From Undibacterium parvum (GTDB lineage: Bacteria > Pseudomonadota > Gammaproteobacteria > Burkholderiales > Burkholderiaceae_D), in the NCBI RefSeq assembly GCF_003955735.1, contig NZ_CP034464.1, positions 4,402,001-4,466,000 on the forward strand: DNA of 64,000 bases, written 5' to 3'. How positions within the stretch are numbered: the first letter of the stretch is position 1; each line of letters begins with the position of its first letter. The translations under genes were made by a program, and so were the position numbers. Under the pieces are notes generated by a model that was not told where the DNA came from, did no database searches, and saw only the letters and a program-made list of their open reading frames with translations. This document shows positions 44,419-54,878 of the stretch, piece after piece.

Positions 44419-45540
44419 ATGAGCATGTCAAGCACCCAAGAAATAGTAAATGAATTACGCGCTGGTCGCATGGTCATTTTGGTGGACGAAGAAGATAGAG
44501 AAAATGAAGGTGATCTGGTTTTGGCTGCCGATTTCGTTACGCCAGAAGCGATTAATTTTATGGCGAAATATGGGCGTGGTTTGATTTGTCTGACTTTAAC
44601 AGAAGAGCGCTGTGAGCTATTAAACCTCTCTATGATGACGGCACGTAACGGCACTGCTTATGGGACTAATTTCACCGTCTCTATTGAGGCCGCTGAAGGG
44701 GTTACTACCGGCATTTCTGCTGCAGATCGCGCCAAGACGGTGCAGGTTGCTGTTCATAAAAACACCACGGCCAACGATATTGTTCAGCCTGGTCACATTT
44801 TTCCTTTGAAGGCGCAAAAGGGCGGTGTCTTGATGCGCGCTGGCCACACCGAAGCTGGTTGTGATTTTGCAGAGTTGGCAGGTTTGACACCAGCCTCAGT
44901 GATCTGTGAAATCATGAAAGATGATGGCACTATGGCACGCCTGCCAGATTTGATGGAATTTGCCAAAGAGCACGATTTAAAGATAGGTACGATTGCTGAT
45001 TTAATACACTACCGCAGCCAGACTGAGAGTATCGTTGAGCGCGTCGCCGAGCGCGAAATGCATACGGTACATGGCAGCTTCAGAGCAATTGTGTATCGGG
45101 ATAAACCTAGTGGATCCGCTCATTTGGCCCTGGTGCATGGGGAAATTAGTGCTGAAAAAGATGCGCTGGTACGTGTGCATCAACCAGTGTCCATTCTCGA
45201 TTTACTCGAGAGTAAAATTTCCACGCATTCTTGGAATGTTGCCAGCGCGATGGCTGCAATTAAGGCTGCCGAAAGCGGCGTGATGGTCTTGCTTAACTGC
45301 GAAGAGACCGCAGAGCAAATGTTTGATCAATTTAAAGCCTTGAATAATCCTGATGCCAAACCGCTGGGTCGCGCAGCACGCATGGATTTACGCAACTATG
45401 GCATTGGCGCGCAGATACTTAAAGATGTCGGTGTGGGGCGCATGAAATTGTTAGCTAATCCAAGAAAAATGCCCTCGATGACGGGATTCAATTTGGAAGT
45501 AGTGGGTTATCTGGATAAGCCAGAAGCTACAAAGGCTTAA
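44419..45540 (+). CDS. ribBA: 3,4-dihydroxy-2-butanone 4-phosphate synthase with degenerate GTP cyclohydrolase II domain
   Basis: 373 residues. The N-terminal RibB domain is intact: [26 protein letters not shown] and [25 protein letters not shown] carry the acidic metal-binding residues. The C-terminal half keeps the GCHII outline ([14 protein letters not shown], then LANPRKM) but lacks the zinc-binding cysteine motif (CLTGD...RCDCG) and the GTP-binding SECLT region. It is therefore probably inactive as GTP cyclohydrolase II, the ribBX form known in betaproteobacteria. A separate ribA is expected elsewhere. AGGAAA precedes the ATG; ribH and nusB follow. Confidence 0.92.
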   Translation: MSMSSTQEIVNELRAGRMVILVDEEDRENEGDLVLAADFVTPEAINFMAKYGRGLICLTLTEERCELLNLSMMTARNGTAYGTNFTVSIEAAEGVTTGISAADRAKTVQVAVHKNTTANDIVQPGHIFPLKAQKGGVLMRAGHTEAGCDFAELAGLTPASVICEIMKDDGTMARLPDLMEFAKEHDLKIGTIADLIHYRSQTESIVERVAEREMHTVHGSFRAIVYRDKPSGSAHLALVHGEISAEKDALVRVHQPVSILDLLESKISTHSWNVASAMAAIKAAESGVMVLLNCEETAEQMFDQFKALNNPDAKPLGRAARMDLRNYGIGAQILKDVGVGRMKLLANPRKMPSMTGFNLEVVGYLDKPEATKA

Positions 45541-45618
45541 GGTTTAGACCAAGCCAAAGATAAAAATCAGTATAGAAACCTTAAATTAGTTTATGCGCGA
45601 GTCGCAGGAGAGAATATT

Positions 45619-46116
45619 ATGACAGTCGGACATTACGAATCAAACCTCGATGGCGCTGGCGTTCGAATTGGCATTGTGCAAGCACGTTTCAATGAAACTG
45701 TCGGCAATGGTTTGTTAAGCGCGTGCCTAGCAGAGTTAAGTAAGCTAGGTGTGTTAAATGAAGATATTTTGCATGTTACTGTACCTGGTGCTCTGGAAGT
45801 GCCACTAGCTTTACAGAAACTGGCCGACACAAATCAGTTTGATGCTTTAATTGCGTTGGGTGCGGTAATCCGCGGTGAGACCTATCATTTTGAGCTGGTT
45901 TCTAATGAATCTGGCGCTGGTATCACTCGCGTTGGTCTCGATAACGGTATCGCAATTGCAAACGCTATCCTCACCACAGAGAATGATGAGCAAGCTGAAG
46001 CTCGCATGTTAGAGAAGGGCACTGATGCTGCCCGTGTTGCGGTAGAAATGGCCAACCTGACTTTGGCGCTGGAAGAATTGATCGAGGCGACTGAGGATGT
46101 CAGCTACGACGCCTGA
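45619..46116 (+). CDS. ribH: 6,7-dimethyl-8-ribityllumazine synthase
   Basis: 165 residues of the lumazine synthase family: [37 protein letters not shown], and [21 protein letters not shown] with the catalytic histidine. It condenses the RibB product with the pyrimidine amine in riboflavin synthesis. AGGAG is nine bases before the ATG. It sits 78 bases after ribBA and 28 bases before nusB, the usual proteobacterial order. Confidence 0.96.
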   Translation: MTVGHYESNLDGAGVRIGIVQARFNETVGNGLLSACLAELSKLGVLNEDILHVTVPGALEVPLALQKLADTNQFDALIALGAVIRGETYHFELVSNESGAGITRVGLDNGIAIANAILTTENDEQAEARMLEKGTDAARVAVEMANLTLALEELIEATEDVSYDA

Positions 46117-46144
46117 TCACCCTATACATTTGCAAGAGAAAATA

Positions 46145-46609
46145 ATGACAAGTAAAACAGTACACGCTAACCCGGCCAAGAGTCGCTCACCTAGACATCG
46201 TGCTCGCGAATTTGCATTGCAGGGACTGTATCAATGGTTACTCAATAATGAAGTAGCCGGCTCTATCGATGCGCATATCCGTGAAGCACATGGCTTTGAT
46301 AAGGCGGACCGCGAGCATTTCAATTCTTTATTGCATGGTGCAATTAATCAATCCCTACAATTAAGGGAGGAAATCGCACCCTTGATCGATCGCACTATCG
46401 CTGAGCTATCTCCTATTGAACATGCCGCTTTGTTGATAGGGGCATTTGAACTCAAAAACCATATTGAAATCCCTTACCGCGTAGTGATCAACGAAGCGGT
46501 CGAACTGACTAAATCCTTCGGTGGTTTAGATGGACACAAATATGTGAATGGCGTGTTGGATAAGTTGGCAGCAAAATTGCGTGTCAATGAAGTGAGTGCA
46601 AAGAAGTAG
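46145..46609 (+). CDS. nusB: Transcription antitermination protein NusB
   Basis: 154 residues. The all-helical NusB fold shows [21 protein letters not shown], the polar middle helix [22 protein letters not shown], and the C-terminal [34 protein letters not shown]. NusB binds boxA RNA with NusE (S10) in rRNA antitermination. The ATG at 46145 is preferred; an ATG at 46097 overlaps ribH but adds 16 residues atypical for the family. Confidence 0.95.
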   Translation: MTSKTVHANPAKSRSPRHRAREFALQGLYQWLLNNEVAGSIDAHIREAHGFDKADREHFNSLLHGAINQSLQLREEIAPLIDRTIAELSPIEHAALLIGAFELKNHIEIPYRVVINEAVELTKSFGGLDGHKYVNGVLDKLAAKLRVNEVSAKK

Positions 46610-46711
46610 GGTAGTCAGACCTAGTATTTTTTATTACGACGGTTATCGACGTCAGATATATTATTCGCCTTATTTTCAAATGAAAGTAAGGCGTTTTTTT
46701 TGAGAAAAAGT

Positions 46712-47878
46712 ATGCACAATAATCTAGCATCTCGTCTATTGAATATCGCTCCTTTCCATGTCATGGAACTTGCAAAAATGGCGGCGGAACTAGAGAAGGA
46801 AGGTCGCAATATCATACATATGGGCATAGGTGAGCCCGATTTTACGGCACCTCAAGTGGTGATTGATGCAGCGGCTAGGGCGATGCAAAATGGAAATTTA
46901 CAATACACCTCTGCCCTCGGCCTTCCAGATTTGCGTCTAGCCATTTCAAAATATTACCTTGAGTATTACCAACTTACGATTCCTGCTAGCCGCATTATAG
47001 TAACGGCAGGAGCTTCTGCGGCGCTTTTATTAACGTGCGCGGCCTTGGTTGATCCTGGCTCAGAAGTGTTGATGCCTGATCCTTGTTATCCCTGCAATCG
47101 ACATTTTGTTGCGGCTTTTGAAGGCGTTGCGCGTCTGGTCGAATGTGGTCCGGAAGTAGGTTTTCAATTGACGGATGAGTTGGTGCGGGAGCATTGGACT
47201 ACAGCCAGTAAAGGCGTGTTGTTGGCATCCCCATCAAATCCGACTGGCACTTCTATTCCACGTGCTGAATTAGCAAAAATCATTGCTACTGTTAAGGCGA
47301 AGCAAGGGTTTACAATTGTCGATGAAATTTATCAAGGATTGTCGTATGACGATGAGGCTTTTTCCGCCTTATCTTTGGATGGGGACGTGCTTGTCATTAA
47401 TAGCTTTAGCAAATTTTTTAATATGACAGGTTGGCGTCTCGGCTGGCTGGTCGTGCCTGAGCGAATTGTGCCGCAGATCGAAAAACTTGCACAGAACCTA
47501 TTTATATGTCCATCGACGGTTGCGCAATATGCAGCCTTAGCCTGTTTCTCCAATGAAGCGATGAAGATCTACCAACAAAGAAAGGCAGAATTTAAACGAC
47601 GTCGTGATTTTATTGTCCCCGCATTAAGGAAGTTGGGATTTAAAGTTCCAGTTACCCCGGATGGTGCATTTTATGTCTATGCTGATTGTTCGGGTTTTTC
47701 TGATAATGCCGATCTATTTACGAGAGATCTATTACAAAAAGCGGGTGTTGTAATTGTGCCGGGGCTAGATTTCGGTTCTTACACAGCGCGTAAATATGTC
47801 AGGATCTCTTATGCAACGTCGATGGAGAATTTGCAGGAGGCCGTACTTAGAATTGAAAATTACTTAAGGCAGCAATAA
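46712..47878 (+). CDS. PLP-dependent aminotransferase, class I (AspC/AlaT-like)
   Basis: 388 residues: MGIGEPDFTAPQVVIDAA, ITAGASAALLL-type PLP phosphate loop, ASPSNPTGTSIPRAEL, the aspartate in TIVDEIYQGLSY, and the Schiff-base lysine in SFSKFFNMTGWRLGWLV. The substrate (aspartate, alanine or aromatic amino acid) cannot be told. The ribosome site before the ATG is weak. It follows nusB after 100 bases that contain a T-rich run; a shared transcript is possible. Confidence 0.87.
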   Translation: MHNNLASRLLNIAPFHVMELAKMAAELEKEGRNIIHMGIGEPDFTAPQVVIDAAARAMQNGNLQYTSALGLPDLRLAISKYYLEYYQLTIPASRIIVTAGASAALLLTCAALVDPGSEVLMPDPCYPCNRHFVAAFEGVARLVECGPEVGFQLTDELVREHWTTASKGVLLASPSNPTGTSIPRAELAKIIATVKAKQGFTIVDEIYQGLSYDDEAFSALSLDGDVLVINSFSKFFNMTGWRLGWLVVPERIVPQIEKLAQNLFICPSTVAQYAALACFSNEAMKIYQQRKAEFKRRRDFIVPALRKLGFKVPVTPDGAFYVYADCSGFSDNADLFTRDLLQKAGVVIVPGLDFGSYTARKYVRISYATSMENLQEAVLRIENYLRQQ

Positions 47879-47977
47879 TATGAGCACAACCCTAGAGTAG
47901 GATTTTGGCAAGATGAATCGGGTTAGCAGCCGTTAGCCTATTAATAGATCTAAGTGCATTGATTGGACTGGAGTCAC

Positions 47978-48364
47978 TTACTCAAACGTATACTCCAGGA
48001 GCACCTGTGAAGATTGCTCTGCTCCGCCGTCCCAAGTGGTGCAACCATGTCCTCTTATTCCAGCAAGATCCCCAGTTCCGGAACCGGAGAGTACATTTAA
48101 GGTACTTTCGTAGCGCCCTGCCTTGATGGAGCCAACATGTTGCAAAATAAAGCCCCCAGTGCGACCGCCTATGCGTCCAGACAAGTATTCTAATCCGACG
48201 AAGCTAGCAGTGTTTGCACAAGGTGCATACGTAAGGCACTCAAAGCGAGCCTCAGCATCAATATCACCGTTATAGCGATGATTCACGAGAGAACGAGTTA
48301 GACCTGTGTTCTGATCAAATTTTTCGTCCATGCCCTTAAGTTTTACGGTGCCAAATGCCAGCAT
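47978..48364 (-). CDS. DUF3224 domain protein
   Basis: 128 residues. The pattern NGDIDAEARFECLTYAP, FVGLEYLSGRIGGRTGGFILQHVGS and LSGSGTGDLAGIRGHG is typical of DUF3224, a small beta-barrel family of unknown function. There is no signal peptide. It stands alone, convergent with the aminotransferase gene. Confidence 0.8.
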   Translation of the reverse strand: MLAFGTVKLKGMDEKFDQNTGLTRSLVNHRYNGDIDAEARFECLTYAPCANTASFVGLEYLSGRIGGRTGGFILQHVGSIKAGRYESTLNVLSGSGTGDLAGIRGHGCTTWDGGAEQSSQVLLEYTFE

Positions 48365-48623
48365 ATCTTCCCTTTATCGATAAAAACTCTACTTTCAATA
48401 AGATCACGTGAATAAATACCTTTTGGGCGCTAAATTCACGTAAAGCTTTCACCTTATGGGTATTGCTGCAGGCAACATGTACTGGCACCAAGGTCCCATA
48501 TGAATGGGCTCAATTGCGAGCTATTGTTTACAACAAAATTGTTTTGCTTAGCGCTATTTCGGATATCAGGCCTTGCTCACAATCTGCATGGACAATATTC
48601 AATTTACCATATCATGTCCACTC

Positions 48624-48658
48624 ACAAATTTGTATTGGATATGTGAATTTGTTATAGT
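48624..48658 (+). promoter_or_regulatory. Putative promoter and palindrome before the LysR gene
   Basis: TTGTAT (48630-48635) and TATAGT (48653-48658) are 17 bases apart. A perfect palindrome ACAAATTTGT (48624-48633) overlaps the -35 word and could be a LysR (T-N11-A-like) or autorepression site. The remaining gap 48365-48623 holds nothing else that I can support. Confidence 0.4.
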
Positions 48659-48710
48659 CTGCGGTATCGCAGGATAGATGCATCCCGTAAATATATCTAA
48701 TGGATACAAA

Positions 48711-49613
48711 ATGATACAATTTAGGCAAATCGAAGCATTTCGCTGTCTTATGGTGGCCGGCACTAGCGTCGGTGCTGCGAGAAAAATGAATATTACACAA
48801 CCAGCGATCAGTCGCTTGATCTCTGATTTGGAATCAGCTCTGGGCTTTCGCCTTTTCAATCGGGCGAAAGGGCGTTTGGAGCCGACTATCGCTGGCGTCA
48901 GGTTTTATCGGTCCGTTGAAGAGAATTTTCTTGGATTGGAGCGATTAAGCCAGGTCGCCAACAATATTCGCAATGAGGCTCCGGAGGGCATTACTATTGC
49001 GTGTTTGCCAGTGCTTTCCAGCACAATATTGCCTTTGATACTGAAAGAGTTTTTTAAAACACACGCCGCGGTTCCCGTGACGGTGGATAGTAGTAATGGG
49101 CCAGAAATATTAGTCCGCTTGCAGGATCTGAAAGTCGATATGGCGATTTGCTTATCCTTTCCGCCATTGGCAGGAATCGAAGTGGAAACCATTATGCAGA
49201 TGAACGTTATGTGCGCTATGCCAGAAGGGCACAAACTTGTGGAAAAAGCGGTGATTACACCTTTAGATTTGGATGGTGAGAATATGATAGGCTGGGTTCC
49301 AATTACCTCTCAGGGTTATAAGGAAGAGCTCAGCACTTTAACCCAAGCTGGAAGTCATCCACGGCATGTCGTCAAGACGCACACTTCACACACTCGCTAT
49401 GCCATGGTGGCAAGCGGATTGGGCGTTTCCATTGTCGAGCCATTCGCTGCGAAAATTTGGCGCAATAACGGAGTGGTGGTAAGGCCATTCCTTAGTGATA
49501 TTAGTTATGAATATGTTTTGGCTTACCCAAGTGGAGGGATACGCTCTGAACTCATGCACGATTTTCGAGATGCTGTAATTAAAGTTGCAAAAACATATGA
49601 TTTTGGTTTTTAG
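48711..49613 (+). CDS. LysR-family transcription regulator
   Basis: About 300 residues. The N-terminal HTH is MIQFRQIEAFRCLMVAGTSVGAARKMNITQPAISRLISDLE, close to the OccR/NocR subgroup, followed by the substrate-binding domain (ITIACLPVLSSTILPLIL, MVASGLGVSIVEPFAAK). An ATG 11 codons upstream exists; the one at 48711 matches the family start. Its target is not clear: the neighbours are DUF3224 upstream, opposite strand, and a lytic transglycosylase downstream, opposite strand. Confidence 0.9.
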   Translation: MIQFRQIEAFRCLMVAGTSVGAARKMNITQPAISRLISDLESALGFRLFNRAKGRLEPTIAGVRFYRSVEENFLGLERLSQVANNIRNEAPEGITIACLPVLSSTILPLILKEFFKTHAAVPVTVDSSNGPEILVRLQDLKVDMAICLSFPPLAGIEVETIMQMNVMCAMPEGHKLVEKAVITPLDLDGENMIGWVPITSQGYKEELSTLTQAGSHPRHVVKTHTSHTRYAMVASGLGVSIVEPFAAKIWRNNGVVVRPFLSDISYEYVLAYPSGGIRSELMHDFRDAVIKVAKTYDFGF

Positions 49614-49722
49614 ATTTTAATATTTTTATAAAACACTCTGATATTTGCGAGGTATTAAACGAAAAAAACCGCCGGCTAGAAATCACGCGGGCGGTTCATG
49701 GTATTTACCTGTTGGCGAGCGC

Positions 49723-50685
49723 TTATAGGCGGGCTACTTGCTCTTGCATTCTTTGTTCTTGGATGATTTTTTTATTGTCCGCACTGTTTGGTTTGACATT
49801 TGTTTCAGTTTCTATTGCCCGAATCTGCGGTTGCGCCACAGGAGTGGTCACAAAAGTAGGAACGTTTTTGCCAGTTGCAACGTCTTTAAGTCTACGGTAT
49901 TCAGCCAGAACCCGCGATCCATAACCTGCGTCATTATCAAAAGCTGCGGCCCCTACGTACATCTTTAAGCCAGCTTCTACGGATCCGCCGCGCGTTACAT
50001 AGTCTTTTAAGATCAATGCTCCGACTCGAATATTTGCGACTGGGTTAAGCGCCGCCTTGACCCCCCCCATATCTTCAAATTTTTCATGGTGAATTTTGGA
50101 CATTACCTGCATAAGGCCCTGTGCACCGACCGGACTCTCTGCGAAAGGATTTAAGCCTGACTCGATCGCCATCACTGAGAGGATTAAAAGAGGATCAAGC
50201 TTTATCTCTTTTGCTGTTAGATATGCAGCTGAAACGAGCATATTACTAGCGTCATTGGCCACCCTATAACGCTTTGCGAGCCAGTTGGTCACCCAAAGCT
50301 GTTGTTTTTGATTCCCTAGCATTGATGTGTCGTCTAGGTACTGATCAGCAGTGGCGCTAGCATCAGATGCTTGCGCTTGGGCCAGTTGTTGAGGCGTTGC
50401 CATTAGTAGCGAAAGTTTAGGCGCAACGGTCTCATCTATTTCTTGTTCTAAATTAGATGGAGTTAAAGAGTAAGGTGACAGACTTTTGAATTTTTCTGTC
50501 AAATCTGGCTTGATGAACATCAGAGCGAGTAAAAAAATTGCGATTATGCCCAAGGACATCATCAAACGATGTATAACTGAAAGGATAAGCTTTTTTGTGA
50601 TCGAATAGTCTGTAGAGACGGCCTTACTCTCGTCAGAATATTTAAGTTGATTAGTTTGTGTTATTGAAGCTAAATTTTGAATCAT
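49723..50685 (-). CDS. Lytic transglycosylase (SLT domain), membrane-anchored
   Basis: About 320 residues. One N-terminal membrane helix (LMMSLGIIAIFLLALMFI), a variable linker, then the SLT domain: DPLLILSVMAIESGLNPFAESPVGAQGLMQVM contains the catalytic glutamate in the ESG motif and the GLMQ block; NIRVGALILKDY and YVGAAAFDNDAGYGSRVLAEY follow. It should cleave peptidoglycan in the periplasm. The start is fixed by AGGAGG seven bases before the ATG at 50685; the open frame runs 24 codons further. The residue order places it with MltC/Slt-like soluble types rather than MltG. Confidence 0.88.
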   Translation of the reverse strand: MIQNLASITQTNQLKYSDESKAVSTDYSITKKLILSVIHRLMMSLGIIAIFLLALMFIKPDLTEKFKSLSPYSLTPSNLEQEIDETVAPKLSLLMATPQQLAQAQASDASATADQYLDDTSMLGNQKQQLWVTNWLAKRYRVANDASNMLVSAAYLTAKEIKLDPLLILSVMAIESGLNPFAESPVGAQGLMQVMSKIHHEKFEDMGGVKAALNPVANIRVGALILKDYVTRGGSVEAGLKMYVGAAAFDNDAGYGSRVLAEYRRLKDVATGKNVPTFVTTPVAQPQIRAIETETNVKPNSADNKKIIQEQRMQEQVARL

Positions 50686-51167
50686 GTTACCTCCTGAATT
50701 TTTGCGAAGCGCACAATTTTCATTTAACGGAAAACTGCATATATTCAACTTCAGCAAATCAGATATTTCGTTTTTGTCCCAAGTTGCGAGTCAAAAACGC
50801 CGGAATTACTTACCATTTTTTAGCAAAGACTTCGGTTGTCGTGCTATCTGATAAATAATTTTTTTCGGGTGAAGGCAGGCGCCTTATGAAATCTAACCTT
50901 AGAATGTTATTTGGGACCCGGTTCCCGTGAATGATGTTACCTTTTGGCGTTGCTTTTTTTGTTCAAAAGCTGCGGAAGTTTTATGCCTCTTCATCAAGTT
51001 GGGCGAATTGTAGGTGGGCTTTTATATCGAGTCAATACTATAAAATCGTTTTGTTATAACTTTTGGATCTGGGTTGGCATTTTGCAGCGCAATAAAATTT
51101 AATGAAATCAAGTACTTACCCGACTTAATTGTGTTAATAAGTCAATAATGAAAAAAAGCGAAATAAC
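50686..51167. other. Divergent intergenic region between the transglycosylase and ubiD genes
   Basis: About 480 bases with no coding frame that I can support. It must hold the two divergent promoters. No strong terminator or known riboswitch is evident. Confidence 0.4.
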
Positions 51168-52652
51168 ATGAAATATACCGACTTGAGAGATTTTATTTCT
51201 CAACTTCAACAAAAAAATGAATTAAAACAAGTAGTTAGCCCAGTTTCAACTTATTTGGAAATGACTGAGATATGCGATAGGGTGTTGAGGGCTGAGGGAC
51301 CGGCTGTGCTTTTTACAAATCCTGTCGATCATACAATTCCTGTCCTTGGTAACTTATTCGGCACCACTAAACGCGTCGCGATGGGTATGGGGGTCAATGA
51401 CATTAGTGAGTTACGCCGAATCGGACACGTCCTATCTTCACTTAAGGAGCCAGAGCCGCCCAAAGATTTTAAAGATATTTTGGGCTTAGGTTCGCTGGTA
51501 AAAGCAGTCTGGGATATGGCGCCAAAGGAGGTTAGGGGCGCGGCCTGCCAGGAGATTGTATGGGAAGGTAATGATGTGGATTTATCTCGGCTTCCAATTC
51601 AACATTGCTGGCCCGGCGATATTGCTCCGCTAATAACTTGGGGCTTAGTGATCACCAAAGGGCCGCATAAAAAACGCCAGAACTTAGGGATATATCGACA
51701 GCAGGTATTGGGACCCAACAAGGTCATCATGCGTTGGTTAGCGCATCGTGGTGGCGCCTTAGATTTTCGGGAGCATGGTATCGTCAATAAGGGGCGGGCT
51801 TATCCTATCGCTGTTGCGCTTGGCGCCGATCCTGCAACGATCTTAGGTGCTGTAACACCGGTTCCAGACAACCTTTCTGAATATCAATTTGCTGGCCTAT
51901 TGCGTGGTAGTAGAACAGAGTTGGTGAAGGCATTGGGAAGTGATCTTCGAGTACCTGCGTCTGCTGAAATTGTTTTAGAGGGGCATATCTATCCAGACGA
52001 TAAGCATCCTAGTGGTTATGAGCATGCCATTGAAGGTCCTTATGGGGATCACACTGGATATTATAATGAGCAGGATAGCTTCCCAGTCTTTACTATAGAT
52101 AGAATTACCATGCGTAGGGATCCTATCTATCATTCGACCTACACCGGAAAGCCACCGGATGAGCCGGCAGTGCTTGGTGTTGCGCTCAACGAAGTTTTTA
52201 TTCCCTTATTGCAGAAACAATTTTCAGAGATTTTGGATTTCTATTTGCCGCCAGAAGGCTGTAGTTATCGTATGGCGATAGTTAAAATCAAAAAATCTTA
52301 TGCAGGCCATGCCAAGCGAGTAATGTTTGGCGTGTGGAGTTTTCTACGCCAATTCATGTACACAAAATTTATTATTGTTGTGGATGAAGATATTAATATT
52401 AGAGATTGGAAGGAAGTGATTTGGGCAATCACAACCCGGGTAGATCCTTTGCGTGATACCACTCTTATTGACAGTACTCCGATTGATTATTTGGACTTTG
52501 CATCACCAGTTAGCGGTCTGGGCAGCAAGATGGGTTTGGATGCGACGAATAAGTGGCCGGGTGAAACTAGTCGTGAATGGGGCCAAGCAATACACATGAC
52601 ACCAGCCGTTCGCTCCCGAGTTGACGCTATTTGGCAAGAATTAGGTCTGTAG
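51168..52652 (+). CDS. ubiD: 3-octaprenyl-4-hydroxybenzoate carboxy-lyase
   Basis: 494 residues of the UbiD family, which uses prenylated FMN to decarboxylate the ubiquinone precursor. Visible blocks: [58 protein letters not shown] (prFMN binding), and [15 protein letters not shown] with the catalytic glutamates. The prFMN supplier UbiX is not nearby. The ribosome site is weak. Confidence 0.95.
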   Translation: MKYTDLRDFISQLQQKNELKQVVSPVSTYLEMTEICDRVLRAEGPAVLFTNPVDHTIPVLGNLFGTTKRVAMGMGVNDISELRRIGHVLSSLKEPEPPKDFKDILGLGSLVKAVWDMAPKEVRGAACQEIVWEGNDVDLSRLPIQHCWPGDIAPLITWGLVITKGPHKKRQNLGIYRQQVLGPNKVIMRWLAHRGGALDFREHGIVNKGRAYPIAVALGADPATILGAVTPVPDNLSEYQFAGLLRGSRTELVKALGSDLRVPASAEIVLEGHIYPDDKHPSGYEHAIEGPYGDHTGYYNEQDSFPVFTIDRITMRRDPIYHSTYTGKPPDEPAVLGVALNEVFIPLLQKQFSEILDFYLPPEGCSYRMAIVKIKKSYAGHAKRVMFGVWSFLRQFMYTKFIIVVDEDINIRDWKEVIWAITTRVDPLRDTTLIDSTPIDYLDFASPVSGLGSKMGLDATNKWPGETSREWGQAIHMTPAVRSRVDAIWQELGL

Positions 52653-52719
52653 CAGAGTAGTGGCGGGGTGTCGAGTAGTTTTAATTCTTGATATTTACCC
52701 CGCCTGCAATATGTTGAGC

Positions 52720-52725
52720 TATAAT
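52720..52725 (+). promoter_or_regulatory. -10 element of the 4.5S RNA gene
   Basis: Consensus TATAAT seven bases before the RNA 5' end, as expected for a strong stable-RNA promoter. No good -35 word is seen 16-18 bases upstream. Confidence 0.5.
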
Positions 52726-52732
52726 TACAGCT

Positions 52733-52828
52733 GGCGGGCCCCTGCGCATTGCGGCATGGCCAATCTGGTCAGGTCGGGAACGAAGCAGCCACAGTCATTT
52801 CCCGTAAGTGCCGCAGATCAGGCTCGCC
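52733..52828 (+). ncRNA. ffs: Signal recognition particle 4.5S RNA
   Basis: The apical SRP loop is clear: GGTCAGGTCGGGAACGAAGC followed by AGCCACAG. The ends GGCGGGCC (52733-52740) and GGCTCGCC (52821-52828) pair to close the long hairpin. The RNA binds Ffh to target nascent membrane proteins. Size (about 96 nt) fits the small bacterial form. It lies between ubiD and the patatin gene; exact ends may differ by a few bases. Confidence 0.9.
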
Positions 52829-52964
52829 TACTTTCCCCTCTAGCTCAACTACTCTTGTTGAACTCTATTAAACTTAAAAGAACAATTATTCCTTGGTCAT
52901 GCTAATTGCAGGGGCTAGCGTGACCTTTATATTTCCGTTCTCTGTCTTAAGTACAATCAAAAAT

Positions 52965-53894
52965 ATGCTCTTAATTTTAAAAAGAAACTCGCATTGGAAA
53001 TGGGTTCGTATAGTTCCTGTAGTCATTTGCCTGATGTTAAGCGCTTGTGTTGCTACTGCTCCCTTGGCGCCTGCGGTTGTCGTGGCTCCCATCGTTAAGC
53101 CGATCAAGTCGTTGCGAATAGGACTCGCTCTTGGTGGTGGTGCTGCTCGAGGATTCGCGCATATAGGTGTGATTAAAGCACTGGAGTCGCAAGGCATTGC
53201 TCCTGATATTGTTGTTGGCACTAGTGCGGGTAGTGTTGTTGGTGCAATGTACGCGGCGGGCAATAACGGATTTGCGCTACAGAAGCTTGCTTTGGAGATG
53301 GATGAGGCTGCAATCTCAGATTGGTCTTTGCCTCTGTTTTCAAAAACAAGTGGTGTACTGAAGGGTGAAGCCCTGCAGGCGTATGTAAACAAAATAGTAC
53401 TTCAGGTGCCGATAGAGCGACTCCGAAAACCATTTGGCGCGGTTGCCACAGATTTGATTACGGGGCAGCCAATACTGTTTCAAAGAGGAAATACGGGTTT
53501 AGCTGTGCGGGCCTCATCATCTGTCCCAGGGGTCTTCCAACCCGTGCGAATAAATGAAAGACAATATGTTGATGGGGGCTTGGTTTCCCCTGTGCCTGTT
53601 ATGTTCGCGCGTGAAATGGGGGCTGACTTGGTGATCGCCGTTAACATATCGTCTCAGCCTGAGGTGCAGGCGGCAGGCTCATTGGATGTGCTCATGCAAA
53701 CCTTTACGATTATGGGACAAAGGTTGAATTATTTTGAATTAAGGGGCGCTGATATTGTTATTAGGCCAGAATTGCTTGGCATGAGGGGGAATGACTTCGC
53801 GGGGCGAAATTTGGCAATTTTGGCTGGGGAGCGCGCCGCTATGGCAAACATGGCTGAACTTAAGCAAAAAATTCGAGCTATGCAAGAGCGATGA
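52965..53894 (+). CDS. Patatin-like phospholipase, probable lipoprotein
   Basis: About 309 residues. A lipoprotein signal with lipobox LMLSAC is followed by a Pro/Val/Ala linker. The RssA-type patatin domain has the oxyanion loop GLALGGGAARGFAHIG, the nucleophile GTSAGS and the catalytic aspartate in VDGGLVSPVPV. It is a Ser-Asp lipase in the envelope. Starts at 52893 or 52899 are in frame; 52965 gives the best signal peptide but has a weak ribosome site. Confidence 0.87.
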   Translation: MLLILKRNSHWKWVRIVPVVICLMLSACVATAPLAPAVVVAPIVKPIKSLRIGLALGGGAARGFAHIGVIKALESQGIAPDIVVGTSAGSVVGAMYAAGNNGFALQKLALEMDEAAISDWSLPLFSKTSGVLKGEALQAYVNKIVLQVPIERLRKPFGAVATDLITGQPILFQRGNTGLAVRASSSVPGVFQPVRINERQYVDGGLVSPVPVMFAREMGADLVIAVNISSQPEVQAAGSLDVLMQTFTIMGQRLNYFELRGADIVIRPELLGMRGNDFAGRNLAILAGERAAMANMAELKQKIRAMQER

Positions 53895-53956
53895 TTTAAT
53901 TATGTGGTTTTATTTAAATCGGTTTTGCACTTAATATGTTGCTGGCTGTGCAGTGC

Positions 53957-54484
53957 TCAGTCGTTTATGCGCCTGCCACCGTTGAATCTTTTTTTCCAGT
54001 AAGCTATATCCATGCTCTCCACTCGAACTTGCCCACCTGCGGAAGGTGAGTGAATGAATTTATTATCTCCGAGGTAAATGCCAACATGAGAAAATCCTTT
54101 GCGGAGCGTGTTGTAAAAAACCAAATCTCCTGGCTGCAAGTCCTTTACCTCAACATACTCCCCCATTTTGCTAATCTCTTGCGCAGTTCTTGGTAGTTCA
54201 GCACCCAAGGCATCTTTAAAAACCAATCTTACAAAACCACTGCAATCCAAGCCGTTTTCTGGCGTGCTTCCTCCTCGTTTGTAGCGTATTCCAAGTAAAT
54301 CTAGAGCCTTTACAGTTAGGTCGGAGGCTCTGTCACGCAATTCATTCAATTTTATGAAGGCGGTCGACGACTCTGGGAATGGATTTTCGGTGGCGTGGCT
54401 TTGTGTGCAAATGCCAAATTGAAATAATGCAATAATCAAAGTGATTTTAATTTTCTTCGAGCATCTTGAGGCACGTATTAGCAT
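53957..54484 (-). CDS. NlpC/P60 family cell-wall peptidase
   Basis: 175 residues. An N-terminal signal segment (KKIKITLIIALFQFGICTQSHA) precedes the C40 domain: GIRYKRGGSTPENGLDCSGFVRLVF with the catalytic cysteine, DLQPGDLVFYNTLRKGFSHVGIYLGDNKFIHSPSAGG with the first catalytic histidine. Such enzymes cut D-Glu-diaminopimelate bonds in peptidoglycan. It is divergent from carA. Confidence 0.92.
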   Translation of the reverse strand: MLIRASRCSKKIKITLIIALFQFGICTQSHATENPFPESSTAFIKLNELRDRASDLTVKALDLLGIRYKRGGSTPENGLDCSGFVRLVFKDALGAELPRTAQEISKMGEYVEVKDLQPGDLVFYNTLRKGFSHVGIYLGDNKFIHSPSAGGQVRVESMDIAYWKKRFNGGRRIND

Positions 54485-54696
54485 CTTTACACCCTATTAA
54501 AAAAACCTGATAACTTTAAGCGATCCCTTTAAGAATGTAAACTTTTTCAATCTAAATCATATAGGTTTGCTTTATTGAGATGGTGCCCTGGGTAAGCTAT
54601 TCGTGATGTAAGTGAAGGAATTGTTAGCTTAGGAGTTGGAGAAATTTTTAGTCCTTTGATTTTATGTGGAAAAGGCGTGTTTTATGGCTTGGGCGT

Positions 54697-54725
54697 TTGC
54701 TAGTGAGTGTGTTTTGCGCTATAAT
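54697..54725 (+). promoter_or_regulatory. Probable carAB promoter
   Basis: TTGCTA (54697-54702), 17-base spacer, TATAAT (54720-54725). This leaves a leader of about 145 bases before carA. No arginine or pyrimidine operator is recognised. The rest of the 54485-54878 gap shows nothing else. Confidence 0.6.
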
Positions 54726-54878
54726 TCGAGGGTTTAGCTAATTCATTATCCGCTGTAGCGCAGACTAATATCCCCATCATTCCTTTGATCGTTTCTTTTG
54801 CTACGCAGACGGCTCAGCGTGGAATTTGATCGAGATCATTCGGTGCGGCGCACAGCGGTAACACTACAGGAGTTACCC

